Shown here piece by piece: positions 1 through 11,060 of a DNA stretch of 64,000 nt. The stretch's first letter is position 1. Each line of letters opens with the position of its first letter. The stretch is taken from contig CM032233.1 in the NCBI GenBank assembly GCA_019009955.1, forward strand, positions 98,812,501 to 98,876,500. Reading direction: 5' to 3'. The notes under the pieces are model-generated. The model had not been told where the DNA came from. It worked only from the letters and a program-made list of their open reading frames with translations, and did no database searches. The DNA is from Riptortus pedestris (Eukaryota > Arthropoda > Insecta > Hemiptera > Alydidae). The position numbers and the translations under genes are program-made.

Positions 1-59
1 ATTCAAAGCTTAAATGCCAAATATTGTTTTCAAGAGACCTTTAATATACGAGATACTTG

Positions 60-262
60 CAAATATGCTATGGCAATCCCCCCGTCTTTAGTTCTTGGAC
101 TACTAAAATTTGATTCTGAAATCGGGCTATCTACGGGTTACCGACTAGCCAGGATGGGACACAGGAGAATCGAACCAGGTATGCAGGTTTACCATGTTTA
201 TTAACACCAACGCATTCACTCATATGGTTAACCTGAGACACAGAACCAGAAAACAACATAAT
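60..262 (-). repeat. tRNA-derived SINE copy, degraded
   Basis: Read on the - strand, positions 162-181 look like a tRNA B box (GGTTCGATTCTCC). They are followed by a tail containing CCTGGCTAG and GGTAACCCGTAGAT, which matches the tail of the better SINE copy at 6,485-6,720. The A-box half is not clear. This is a family assignment by internal comparison. Confidence 0.5.
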
Positions 263-1049
263 AATCAAACAAAATGAAGAAATAAAGTTTAAAAGTTCTT
301 ACGCCTATAATCACCCAAGGTGAAGCTCAGTATTAATTCCAAGGTGAGCGTTTTCTGTGATAGAACTGGTTCTTTTAAAACACCTGAAAATATGAATAAA
401 ATATATAGAATAAGTCATACAAACTGGGAGTTAGAAATTTCATCAGGACGAATTAGAAGACCCGGAAGTAGATTATACTTAGGCATTCATGCAACTGAGA
501 CTGTAAATAACAATGGCGTTAGTAGTAGATGTTTACTGGAGCCCATTACTAAGTTTTTTAAATGAATTTTACATATGGCCATTACCAAGTGAAAAACAAG
601 GTCATTAGGGATAACTGTATGACGTCATCTGTGTTTCGTTCCAGTGACGGAATTGATTTTTCTTTGACTTGGCCTTTGTTAATGTATCAAATGTCCATAG
701 TTACGAATCACCTGTGTGACAGACTCTTTGGTCTTGATTTCCAGATGTGCACATAAAAATATACGATTCATAAAATAATATTTATATTTCTTACCTAGTA
801 CATATCCATGAGAGAGGCTTGGTAAAAAATCACAAGGTATAAAGTCAGATATCTCACCAGAAAAGTCAAAGCCTTTACTAGTCTTATAAACAACTGTCTT
901 TTCGAAAAAGGTAGAATTAGTTAGAACAGTAAAATCCAATGCCTTCATTTCGCTGTAAACAGAAATAAATCTTCATAATTCAATCCGAAACTAACTATTT
1001 AAAAAGTAAACTATTTTACCTTCAGACCAATATTATCAACAGGGATCCA
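263..1049. other. No gene seen
   Basis: There are only short open frames of 64-89 codons, with no recognisable domain, signal peptide or paired splice sites. I see no repeat block shared with the rest of the window here. Confidence 0.5.
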
Positions 1050-1050
1050 T

Positions 1051-1653
1051 AGCATCTGCTACAATAGGTTCATATTATTAGATCAGAGTCGCACAAATAT
1101 TATCAAGTTTAACTGGGTATTTCAAATTAAAAATCTGCTAAACTTGTCAAATTTCATTGACATCTGGCTGACTCAAGAAAAAAATTTAATTAAATTACAC
1201 ATTAGCTCAACAGTAGAAGCATACCAAAATAAATTACTTTCTATAGACCTCGAAAAACTCCAAATGTCAAATTACGAGTATAGTCCATTACAAAAGGTAA
1301 TTTTGACAACTCCCGATTGGAGAATTTCTAATTGGTTGGCCATTCCAAATTGTAAAAACAATTACAAAGTTAAAAATGTCAGTCAACTATTTATAAAGTT
1401 TTCAATGAGAAAATTATATTATAATATTAACCCAAAAGAAAGTTGCACATTGTGTAATTTAAATATGAATGAGAACATATATCATATAACTTCATGGTCT
1501 ATTTACTCCCCTTTCAGAGAATATTTACCATCCATCAAACAGCCAGCTGATAATACACAACTTGATAATATTCTAAATAGTGCAACTAGAGAAGTATATA
1601 TTAACATTTTTAAATATTTAAGAAATAGCCTCAAACTCCGCGATTTTTTCTGA
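1051..1653 (+). mobile_element. Non-LTR retrotransposon fragment, C-terminal end of RT ORF
   Basis: The frame is open from about 1,051, upstream of the ATG at 1,144, to the TGA at 1,651-1,653. It starts with a FNWVFQIKNLL segment typical of the region after the reverse transcriptase domain of jockey/CR1-like elements. It then carries the C-terminal zinc-knuckle-like pattern CTLCNL...NENIYHI...IYSPFREYL. The usual third cysteine (H...CP.Y) is replaced by tryptophan (SWSIYS). No RT core, endonuclease or poly(A) tail was found, so this is a 5'-truncated dead copy. The long open frame may mean it is fairly young. Confidence 0.6.
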
Positions 1654-1986
1654 GTTAATATTGTCAAATTTCTCTTCTTCTCTTAATTCTTTTTGGTACT
1701 GTTAGGCCTATGTATTAGTAAGAACAGGAACCAAGATAATGATGAAGTTTAATAAAACTATTATGTTGAAAATATAATGTTTTACTATTAGGTATGGACA
1801 ATAAAATATATATGACACTGATTAGTTTATATTTTTCAAGATATGTTATTGCAAATTCTAGTCAATTATACTTAATTCTAGTTCTTAAAATATAAATATA
1901 AATGTGTATATATATATATAATGTATTAAGAAGCTACTAACATAGAATAACTAGCCTCATTATATAAGGCCTACTCCTTCCTATAA

Positions 1987-2013
1987 GTGTGTGTGTGTGT
2001 GTGTGTGTGTGTG
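1987..2013. repeat. (GT)n microsatellite
   Basis: About 13 GT units, with no gene nearby. Confidence 0.9.
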
Positions 2014-2396
2014 CACTTAGGCGAGCAATTTCAGCACAAATAATGTACAAAATTACAGAGTTTTTGAAATGTATTTTCAAAAATTATATGTTATGTGTGC
2101 TATGTGGAAATCTAAAAAAAAATCTTATATGGATACCAACTAACTGAAAATTTTGTCTCACAAATAAAGCATAACTCTTTAATAGAAATATTCCCTCCGA
2201 CATTTCTATAATATATAGAATTACTGATTGCCCTTAAGGAACGTCTGCCAAACAGCGATAAGAAAAGTACTTCTAAAAAAAAGGAAATGAAAGATAGTGG
2301 TTTAAAGAAAAGATGGAAAAAGGAAACGAAATATAGGTACCAAATATAAACTATGATCAGTGGGGAGGGCTATATTAAAGAAAACAAATAGATAGA

Positions 2397-2460
2397 AAAA
2401 TAAAATCCGTCAAGCAGGGGCTGCGTAAACTTATCAGATTTCCCACGTGCTGGTAAGACA
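2397..2460 (+). repeat. Composite repeat family, block B copy
   Basis: Block B has the core GGGGCTGCGTAAACT followed by AGATTTCCCACG. The same core recurs at about 4,944, 11,862, 12,936, 44,410, 48,040, 53,318 and 59,858, and inverted at about 7,060, 15,455, 39,222, 45,940 and 61,055. It appears to be one end of the composite microsatellite-bearing element. Confidence 0.7.
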
Positions 2461-2989
2461 CACGATTGATAATTTTACTGCCTATTCTGACTAAAAACAA
2501 GAAAATGCGAACTACTCGATTAATATTTGAGTTATGAAAAAATAGCGAACAATTGCGAAGCATTCCTCCAAAGTTTTACGATCGGACTCATAATTATGAA
2601 GATATTTTGTATTCCCTCCCACTTTAACACCTAAACGTCCCTTCCTTGTTCGAGTTCAGCCAATAAAAATAAGATCTTTAGTAAAAACTAAAATGGTTAA
2701 ATATCGAGTATGGCAAAGATCAAATAAACATTTTCGAGACGAGAGCGTAAAATCTTAATCCATGAAGTCGTCACTTAACGAATTTGCATGTATCTCGTAT
2801 AATAACGGTCTCTTGAATAGAATATTAGGTATTAAAGCTTAGAACAAAGAGGTTCACGATATAACAGCTTATCGATAATATAACATAAGCAGGATGGGGG
2901 TTTACATTAGGACGGAAACTAAAAAATGGAAATATCTCAGTTTATGTTCATGACAGAGAAAACATGTATAGAACACCAATTATAGGTAT

Positions 2990-3107
2990 TTCTCTTAAGG
3001 GAAATCAGCTATTGAGGTCGTACTCATGATGTGATTATCGAAAGATTTCTTCAAATGCCCATCGATCCTACGTGGGAGATGACGAAAATGAGGTCCGTTT
3101 AAAATTG

Positions 3108-3147
<40 letters not shown>
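2990..3147 (+). repeat. Composite repeat, block H plus (TA)n
   Basis: Block H opens with a short palindrome around CTTAAGGGAAATCAGCTATT. It continues with GTACTCATGA, GATCCTACGTGGGAGATGACG and AATGAGGTCCGTT, and runs into a (TA)n tract. Inverted copies lie at about 4,465, 7,731, 10,050, 12,578, 48,545, 55,775 and 60,770. Confidence 0.7.
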
Positions 3148-3150
<3 letters not shown>

Positions 3151-3430
3151 GGTGTCTCAACTTCCCTTGCCACCCTCCTTAAAATCGCCAATTGTATTAA
3201 TAAAAGGCGGAGGGCTTGGTTTGTGACCCCTGAAGAATATTTTCAGTCCATATTCAACCTCGTAACCTTCTCCAGTACTTTTCCAGCGACCATAACATTG
3301 GAATTTCCAATGAAATGCCATACTTTTTATGTCGAATGCTTTTTGAAAATCAAATTCTAAAACGAGTTTATATCGGTGAATTCGATTTCTTTTCGATTTG
3401 GCGCATCCTTTAGCCGTAAAATGCACAACT
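3147..3430 (+). mobile_element. Putative DDE transposon end (CAGGGTGT terminus)
   Basis: The sequence ACAGGGTGTCTC directly follows the (TA)n tract. It resembles the terminus of the DUF4817-type transposon at 57,722 (ACAGGGTGTCCC). About 280 bp of unique DNA follow, including an 89-codon antisense frame of no known family. No matching second terminus was found. The assignment rests on the terminal motif alone. Confidence 0.35.
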
Positions 3431-3502
3431 ACTTATTTTAGAAACGGCACATTTTATTGAAACATGCTGCCATATAAAAGTTATAGCCAATGAGTTGTTA
3501 TG

Positions 3503-3816
3503 ACAAGAGTAGGAGTTTACTGAAGGCCGGAAACTAAAAAATTCAAACATCTTTGTTAATAATCAAGAAAATGAAAAAACGAACATAACGACATTTATAC
3601 AGCATTACTTTTTCAATAAGATAGATTCCATACAAATTTTCGATCCGACACATATTAACGGAGATATTTCGCTTTGTCGAAATTCCTCCTCTAAACTCAC
3701 CCCACTTATCCGATTTTAACCATTAACGAACTTGATCTTCATTTTTCCATGAAACGTTTAAATATCGAGTTTGGTAATGATAAGACAAAACATGCGACCA
3801 CTAGAGCGTTAACAGA

Positions 3817-3906
<90 letters not shown>

Positions 3907-4066
3907 ATGTTGAAAGAACCTCAACATCAATAGCTGATTTCCCCTAATTGAAATCTGCTTGTAACTGTAACGGAAGAAGGCCTGATATATTTAAATATCG
4001 AGTATGCTTGTGTTTATGATTCAAACAAAGATTGCGACTGTAACAGTGTTAACAGGCAAATATACT

Positions 4067-4118
<52 letters not shown>
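3503..4118 (+). repeat. Composite repeat, block C plus (TA)n(GA)n, then a second C tail plus (CA)n
   Basis: Block C begins near AGTAGGAGTTTACTGAAGG. It contains TTTTCGATCCGAC, ACGGAGATATTTCG and CATTAACGAACTTGATCTT, and ends with GAGCGTTAACAGAC just before the microsatellite. The microsatellites are (TA)n and (GA)n at about 3,822-3,905 and (CA)n at 4,069-4,118. Confidence 0.7.
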
Positions 4119-4119
<1 letters not shown>

Positions 4120-4660
4120 AAGGCCAAAACTAAAAAACGCAAATATCTCGGTTAATATTAAAGATAATGAAAACATGTACATAACAACATTTATATATTT
4201 GTTAATTTGCAATAAGACGCCAATTAAACAACATTACTTTTTCAATAAGATTGATTCTGTACAAGTTTTCGATCCGACGAACAGCAACGAAGATATTTCT
4301 TAGTTTCTGAAATCCTCCCCTCTAAACCCCCCTCCCCCTGGTCCGATTTCGACCGTTAACGAACTCGATCTTTCTTTTTACATAAAACAACTAAATATCG
4401 AGATTGGTAACGATTAAATAATAATTGAGACCGCAAGAGCGGTATCAGACAAATATATATATATACAGTTTTGAACGGACCTCATTTTCGTCATCTCCTA
4501 GGTAGGATCGATGGATATTCGAAGAAAAATGTAGAAAATCACATCATGAGTACGACCTCAATAACTGATTTCCCTTAAGAGAAATCTGCTAAAACAAAAT
4601 TTCGAAGACCGCGTCATAAGTACAACCTCAATAGCTGATTTGCCTTGCGGGGAAATCTGC
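4117..4660 (+). repeat. Composite repeat, block C - short (TA)n - inverted H (two H ends)
   Basis: Block C runs to about 4,452 and (TA)n to about 4,465. Inverted block H follows (GAACGGACCTCATTTTCG ... CAATAACTGATTTCCC) and ends at CTGCTAAAA near 4,594. A second H end follows at 4,603-4,662. This is one of the clearer full arrangements of the family. Confidence 0.7.
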
Positions 4661-4935
4661 TAAAAGCGGTAGAAAGAGCGAGAGAAGGAAGAGAGATATT
4701 TGGAGTGTGGGTCGATACGGCGGGCCAGCCAGCCTGACGCCCGCAGCAGCCCTGCAGTAGAGCAGCCGGGTAGGGGGGGGGGGCCTTCCCCCACCTCCAA
4801 CACCTCCCCAACTCACACACACATAAACACACTCTACCTAATGTACACATAGCCACCCCCCCCCCTACCCTCTTATACTAATATTACATCCTCGAGTCAC
4901 CAGCTCAATTGGTAGCAGCCAAAGCAATGTACAGA
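4661..4935. other. GC-rich patch, no gene assigned
   Basis: This is a local GC-rich stretch (GCGGGCCAGCCAGCCTGACG, then a G run and C-rich DNA) in an AT-rich setting. Two overlapping - strand frames of 64-80 codons exist but are low complexity (proline/alanine/cysteine) and resemble nothing known. It could be an old CpG-rich promoter or repeat. I cannot decide. Confidence 0.3.
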
Positions 4936-4943
4936 CTCAAAAC

Positions 4944-5345
4944 GTCCGTCACGCAAGGGCTGCGTAAACTAAGCAGATTTCCAACGAAAAATTTAAAATA
5001 GAGAAATCTCCATACGAGTGCCGAACAGTGACGGAAACGGCCGAACTAGCGGGAACGAATAAAGCTACCATAAGTCGTCCGTTACACTTTATAAAAAATG
5101 TTCCAATATCTCGGTAATATTCAAGATAGAGAATAAATGTATATAACAATATTTATAGTAAATTTAATTTGCAATAAGATAGTTTCTATACAATTTTTCG
5201 ATCCGACGTATAGTAACGGAGATATTTCGAATTTTTGGAATTCTCCCCATGGAAACCCCCCTCTCCCACTTGTCCGATTTACGCCATTAACAAATAATAT
5301 TTGTCCGTTACCGCTCTAATTTTTGACTTATCGCTACCAAACTTG
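4944..5345 (+). repeat. Composite repeat, blocks B and C
   Basis: Block B (CAAGGGCTGCGTAAACTAAG) at about 4,944-4,985 is followed by block C at about 5,090-5,340. A degraded partner continues to about 5,400, and a related diverged C copy lies at about 5,620-5,840. Confidence 0.65.
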
Positions 5346-5956
5346 ATATATAATCGTTTTATACAAAAAGAAAGATTAAGTTCGTTAATGGCTGAAATCG
5401 GAATAATCAAAATACCAAATTGTCAAATTAAAATCTAAAAACAACAAGTGAAAACAAAGAACCACACACCGGTGGAACTAAATAAAATGACATATATAAA
5501 GTTGTATAGAGGAAAAATATTGAACATTGAATTTGTATTTTTTCTTATGTCCTATGTACCCAAGAGCTAGTATAACACTTGTGATCTTACATCACCACGT
5601 ATTCGACATTTAAATGTAAAACACAGATGAGTAGAAGGGGGGAGAGGAGTTTCTGAAGGCAGAAAACAAGAATGATCAAATAACTTAATACTTGAGTTAT
5701 CAAAAAATGCATAGAACAACAATTTTAGAAAATCAAAAGTCTAACAAGATTGGTTCTATAACATTTCTTGATCTGACTCCTAATAACGAAGATATTTTGG
5801 ATATTTCAATTCCTCCCCCACTCTAAACTACCACTATTCCACGAGTCCAGGCGAATTTGGAAAACTTGCTTCAAATGTCCAAATATCCTCCCTAGGGGAT
5901 GTCCCCACTGAGTACTCTAACCTCTTCGCTGAAAACTACATCCTTCAAATCAATAA

Positions 5957-5958
<2 letters not shown>

Positions 5959-6033
<75 letters not shown>
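5959..6033. repeat. (CA)n microsatellite
   Basis: About 37 uninterrupted CA units, flanked by degraded composite-repeat sequence. Confidence 0.95.
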
Positions 6034-6034
<1 letters not shown>

Positions 6035-6484
6035 TACCTAATATACACATTGTCTCCCCTTTATACTAATAATATTAAATCCTCAATTCACCACCTCAAT
6101 GGATAACAGCCAAGTCAATGAGCAGAGCAAATCATGAATAGGAACGTCACACGTTTGCTTCAGCCAAAATTAGTTGATTTCCCATAAGGCAAATCAGCTA
6201 TTGAGGTTGTAGTTATGTCGCTATTAAATGTCGTTCCATACACCTTTTCTACCTTGAATATTAATCAACATTTTTGCATTTTTTAATTTTCAGCCTTCAG
6301 TAAACCGCATTTTTTAGTCTTCGTACTTTAGTAATAAGCGAATATATCATGAAACGTATAGCTAAAAGATCAAATATTCTTTTCAGCCGATCTTTTCTAG
6401 ATGAGATTCATGCAAAAACATTGTGTAATGACATCATCAATTAAGTTTTATTTCTTGACTCAAAAATGTTTATTTGGTCTATAC

Positions 6485-6722
6485 CATACTCGAAAGGGGA
6501 CTCAGACTAGCCGAGTGAGTTAAAGCGTTGGCCTTAATCTCACATGGTAAAATTAGAGTGGCGAGTTCGATTCCCGCCTGAGCAATAGGACTACATTTAG
6601 TAACGGAATTCACTAAATAAAATCCTTCGTCCCACCCTGGCTAGAAAAGGGTGGTAACCTGTAGATTACCTGCCCCAATTAGCCTTAGTTGCAAAACGTG
6701 GACGTTAATAAATCATTTAATA
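6485..6722 (+). repeat. tRNA-Ser-like SINE, best copy
   Basis: The head reads like a serine tRNA. It has an A-box-like TAGCCGAGTGAGTTAAAGCG near 6,508 and a B-box-like GAGTTCGATTCCCGC near 6,560-6,575. The body contains CACCCTGGCTAGAAAAGGGT and GGTAACCTGTAGATTACC, with tail GTGGACGTTAATAAAT. Shorter copies are at 60-262 (-), about 7,105-7,330 (+), 51,787-51,945 (-) and 58,925-59,050 (+). The insertions and repeat to the A box argue against a functional tRNA gene. Confidence 0.75.
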
Positions 6723-7104
6723 TACCATACTCGATATTTAACTGTTTCATTCAATACAAAATACCATATTAGATAATGTGTATAATCGGAAACGGAATAG
6801 AGAGGGGAGGAGATTAGAGAGAGGGGAATCTGAAAATTCGAAATATCTCCCTATTATGTGCGGGATCAAAAATGTAGAACCAATCTTGGTAATCTATTGG
6901 TGCTCTACAATTGTTGTTCTATACATTTTCTCGTTACTACTAGTTATTATTACTTTCTTGTTTCGTGCCTGCAATAAACTTCCCACTACTACTCATCTAA
7001 GTTTGACTTAGAAACAGAGAATATAAGGTGAGACGACATTATTAGTGTGCCATTCTAGTACAAGGGAAATCATCTTAATTTACGCAGCTCCTACGTGACG
7101 GACC

Positions 7105-7330
7105 TTTTTGTATGCCAAGGATGTAGGACAGTTATGCGCGTGAAAGCTCGGCACTTAAGGTTCTTGGCAAATTAGAAACCGTTGGTACAATTCCCCCTTG
7201 GACAATGGGAGTTTATTTAGTGACGAGCTCATTATAAAGTTCTTAGTAGAAAAGAGTTGTCCCCTTTAGATAGCCATCCCAATTAGCTGAAGTAGCACGA
7301 AAACATTTTCAAGTGATGTTAATATTAACA
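7105..7330 (+). repeat. SINE copy, heavily diverged
   Basis: It keeps GGTACAATTCCCCCTTGG in the B-box position, TTTAGTGACGAGCTCATT, CCCAATTAGCTGAAGTAGC and a GTGATGTTAATATTAA tail, in the same order as the copy at 6,485. An inverted block B lies just before it at about 7,060-7,105. Confidence 0.45.
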
Positions 7331-7522
7331 TTTCATTCGAAAACTTCTCTGAAATGGTATTACCCATGACACTGAAGATCAAGCCCTTTAAAATTCAAAA
7401 CGAGCTAAACACAGCTATTTCTTCAAACTTACGATTTGCAGAAATTCTTAAATTTCCTCGTAGTCAAAAACCAAAAAATATGTATAAAACAGCAGTTATA
7501 GATCATTCAATTTTCAATAAGA

Positions 7523-7681
7523 TTGGTTCTATACAATACGACGTATAATAACGAAGATATTTCGAATTTTCAAAATCCCCCATCTAACCTCCCCCTTCTT
7601 GATATTTCTTTAGACGTAAAACGTTTAAATATCAAGTTTGATAACGATCAAACAAAAATTGCGGCCACTAGATCGTTAACA

Positions 7682-7733
<52 letters not shown>

Positions 7734-7806
7734 CGAATGGGTCTCATTTTCGCCATCTCGTGGGTAGGATCGACGGATATTTGAAGAAATGTTTCGAAAA
7801 TCACGC
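7523..7806 (+). repeat. Composite repeat, block C - (TA)n - inverted H
   Basis: Block C is at 7,523-7,683, (TA)n at about 7,684-7,729, and inverted block H at 7,731-7,806 (GGGTCTCATTTTCGCCATCT...). H stops exactly where the perfect hairpin at 7,807 begins. Confidence 0.7.
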
Positions 7807-7854
7807 CATGAGTAATAAAAACGATATACATTCATATCGTTTTTATTACTCATG
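7807..7854. repeat. Perfect 21-bp inverted repeat (hairpin, 6-nt loop)
   Basis: The left arm (7,807-7,827, starting CATGAGTAATAAAAACG) is the exact reverse complement of the right arm (7,834-7,854). The loop is ACATTC. It lies where a composite-repeat H block meets a Helitron, so it may mark a rearrangement or foldback. Confidence 0.9.
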
Positions 7855-7861
7855 ATTAGTA

Positions 7862-8690
7862 TTCATAAACCAACGATAATGACAAAGAACTATAAAATAA
7901 ATCAGTATGGATGAAAATTACACTGCCTGAATTTGAGATTTGAATTAATTTTACCAGGTGAGGTACCTGATAGTTCATATCGGAAAGAATTGTTGAGAAT
8001 ATCAATATTTCAACGCAAATTACTTGCTTCATACATTGTTCCCGAAAAAATGTATAAAACAAAAGTTATTCTAAACAACAAAGTAAACAATTTTTGTTAT
8101 GTGCACGGCAGAAAAGCGAATAGAAAACGAAATACCGCTATTTTTAAATTCAGGCCTCCTTCACAACCCCCACTCTCGCCCGTCCCTAGAAATGTTGGTA
8201 TGGCTTATTATAATGAAGGTGTTAGTGCTAATACACTTACCGAGTTTTATTTAGTTCGATTGAGCCCTTTGTGCCAAATAAAATTGTTCACATCCGCTAT
8301 AGGTTTTAGTGTATATCTAGTTAATAAATCGGTTTACGAAAAAGTGTATATAATAAAAGTTACTCTAAATAACAAAATAAACAACTTTTGTTATGTTCAT
8401 ATTTGCCGAAAAATTAATAGGAAACGAAATATCGCTATTTTTAATTTGAGGCTTCCCTTATAACCCCCACTCCTGTCCGTCTCAGAGAATATGAACACAG
8501 TATAAAGTCTAAGTTGGGTTAGTAGTAAAATACATTCCAAGTTTCATAAAATTCGGTTCAGCCGTTTATGTGTGAAAAGGTAACAAACAAACATACAAGA
8601 AAGAAACAAAATACAGTTATTTATGGTGTCTATGGCATGTGAAACGAAAAAGTATCGTGAAATTTCGTGACAAAAATCAATGTACATACA
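7862..8690 (-). mobile_element. Non-autonomous Helitron copy, inverted
   Basis: On the - strand this copy contains the Helitron-type segment ACGGCTGAACCGAATTTTAT then GAAACTTGGAATGTA. It also has repeated internal units bearing AGGAGTGGGGGTTATAAGGG and CATAACAAAAGTTGTTTA. It mirrors the + copy that starts at 8,706. The 176-codon + strand open frame here is a by-product of the repeat and matches no protein. Confidence 0.65.
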
Positions 8691-8705
8691 GCGGTTAAAA
8701 TTATA

Positions 8706-9997
8706 TCTATTTATATATAAAATTGTAACCTCTGTCTGTACATTGTTTTTTTTTGCAAAATTTCACTATAACTTTTCGTTTCAAATGTCACACCATAACT
8801 GCATTTTGTTTCTTTCGTGTATGTTTGTTTGTTACCTTTTCACGCATAAACGGCTGAACCGAATTTTATGAAACTTGGTATGTATATTACTACTAACCCA
8901 ACTTAGACTTTAGGCTATATTAATATTCTCTGAGACGAAGAGGAGTGGGGGTCATAAGGGAAGCCTGAATTTAAAAATAGCGATATTTCGGTTCCTATTG
9001 GTTTTTGGGGAAATGTGCATATAACAAAAGTAGTTTATTTTGTTATTTAGAGTAACTTTTGTTATATACACTTTTTTCGTATACTGAATTATAAACGAGA
9101 TATACGCTAAAACCTATAGCGGAAGTGAACAATTTTATTTGGGACAAAAGACCCAACCGAAATAAATAAAACTCGGCATGTGTATTAGCAGTAACGCTTT
9201 CATTATAATAAGCCATACCAACATTTCTAGGGACGGGCAGGAGTGGGGATTGTAAGCGAAGCCTGAATTTAAAATAGCGGTATTTCGTTTTCTATTCGTT
9301 TTTCGGCAAATATGAACATAACAAAAGTTGTTTATTTTCTTATTTAGAGTAACTTTTGTGATATTTATTTTTGATTTTTAACGAAGTATAAACGAGATAT
9401 ACACTATAAACTAAAGCGGGAGTCAACTATTGGGCGCTAACGATTGAACCGAACTTAACAAAACTCGGTATGTCAATTAGCATTAATTCTTCCATGAATA
9501 ATCATGCTATATTATAAGCTATATTAAAATGTTTAGGTTAGAACGGGAGTGGGGATAAAAATTCACGATATTTCATTGTCTATTTGTTTTTCGACAAACA
9601 TGCACATAACAAAAGTTTTTACTTTGTTATTTAGATTAACTTTTGTTTTACACATTTCTTCAGGAACAATGTGTGGAGCAAGTAATTTGCGTAGAAATAT
9701 TGATATGCTCAAAAATTCATTCCAATTTGAACTATCAGGTACCTCACCTGGTAAAATGAATTCAAATCTACGTTAATATTTTGTCTTTAATAACTGAAAT
9801 CTATGCATAATGCACAGGAGACGGGAAATATGGAGGACAGTGAAGTCTTACATAAAAAATTAATTTTATTATTAACAAATGCCAACAACGGGTATAAACC
9901 CTAAAGACTAGGACGGGTAAATGTCAAAATAGTGTGCAAAGTAAAGCCTTGCCAAAAAAATACCATCACCATTCAGTCTCAAATCAATTCCCGGGCG
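8706..9997 (+). mobile_element. Non-autonomous Helitron copy
   Basis: The 5' end is an A followed by TCTATTTATATATAAAATTG, as expected for a Helitron (A^TC). The middle has ACGGCTGAACCGAATTTTAT and about three tandemly related ~300-bp units. The 3' end stops at ATTCCCGGGCGAAG, the first half of the terminal hairpin seen intact in the 31,112 copy, and is then replaced by a (TA)n-rich tract. There is no Rep/helicase coding. Confidence 0.7.
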
Positions 9998-10125
9998 AAG
10001 ATATATACATATATATATATATGTATGTATGTATATATATATATATACATATAGTTTTGAACGGACCTCATTTTCGTCATGAGTACGACCTCAATAGCTG
10101 ATTTCCCTACAAGGTAATCGGCGAA
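9998..10125. repeat. (TA)n tract and inverted block H
   Basis: An interrupted (TA)n/(TATG)n tract is followed by inverted block H (GAACGGACCTCATTTTCGTC, then CAATAGCTGATTTCCC). Confidence 0.65.
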
Positions 10126-10530
10126 AACGAACAAAAAGAAATATAAAGGCAAATAATCACAGTTCTGAAACCGATGATACTTGAAATAGCCGTCTGGTGA
10201 ACAAAGCAAGAGAATATTTTTCGGACTAAATGTTGGGTATCTCCACTCCATTTGAGCGTCCACGACCACTTTTGTGTATCCTATCCTCTTTGAACTACGG
10301 TGTAGGCTAGTTGTTATGCATGAGTTTATTTAGGTTTCCCCTCTCTCTTTCCGTTTGTTGGTGGACAGGCTAACTTCATTTGACGGGGATATTATCAGTG
10401 GGTCATTTCACAGTTGTTTCTTTATTTAACGGGAAATTAAGTTGTTTTGTAGTATTATTTTTTTCTCTCCATTCATTTCCTTGGCACTTACATATTGTTA
10501 AACTTTTTGGTTCTTTTTTTAAGACATCTT
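10126..10530. other. No gene seen
   Basis: A 96-codon - strand frame is present (9,979-10,269) but it is partly microsatellite-encoded. No domain or splice structure is evident. Confidence 0.5.
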
Positions 10531-10532
10531 CT

Positions 10533-10621
10533 TCGTTCTTAAGGGAAATCAGCTATTGAGGTTGTACTCGTGATGCGAATTTCAAAAATTTCTTCAAATA
10601 GCCGTCAATCCTTCTCAGGAG

Positions 10622-10676
<55 letters not shown>

Positions 10677-11060
10677 CTTTTGGCCCTCTAGCGGTAGCAA
10701 TTTTTGTTTAATTGTTACCAAACTCTGTACTTATAGGTTTTATGTAAAACTAAAGACCATGTTCGTTAATTGTTCTATCCAACCAGTGGAGGGGGAGAGG
10801 ATTTAGAGGGAGAAATTTCAAAATTCCAAATATTTCCGCAACTATAAGTCGGATCAATGATTGCTCAGAAGCAATATTATTTAAAATATAATGTTCTATA
10901 AATGTTGTTATGCACAATTTTTCTCTATATTGAGTATTGACCGAGGTATTTCCATATTTTAGTTTTCGAATATCAATGAACCCCCACTTCTACTCACGCC
11001 ATATCAACAACAAGCTATTATATCATGAAACATTTCATTCCAAAGTTAAATATCACATAT
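10533..11060 (-). repeat. Composite repeat, H - (TA)n - inverted C
   Basis: Block H is at about 10,537-10,622 and (TA)n at about 10,626-10,675. Inverted block C follows at about 10,680-11,040 (TGTAAAACTAAAGACCATG, AACCCCCACTTCTACTCA). It is the reverse order of the 4,117 copy. Confidence 0.65.

Noticed and set aside
6485..6722. Functional tRNA-Ser gene
   Set aside because: The acceptor stem cannot be paired and the anticodon arm is disturbed, while the body continues into a repeated SINE tail.
7933..8463. 176-codon + strand frame
   Set aside because: It lies wholly within the inverted Helitron copy. The sequence is explained by the repeat and other copies are not open.
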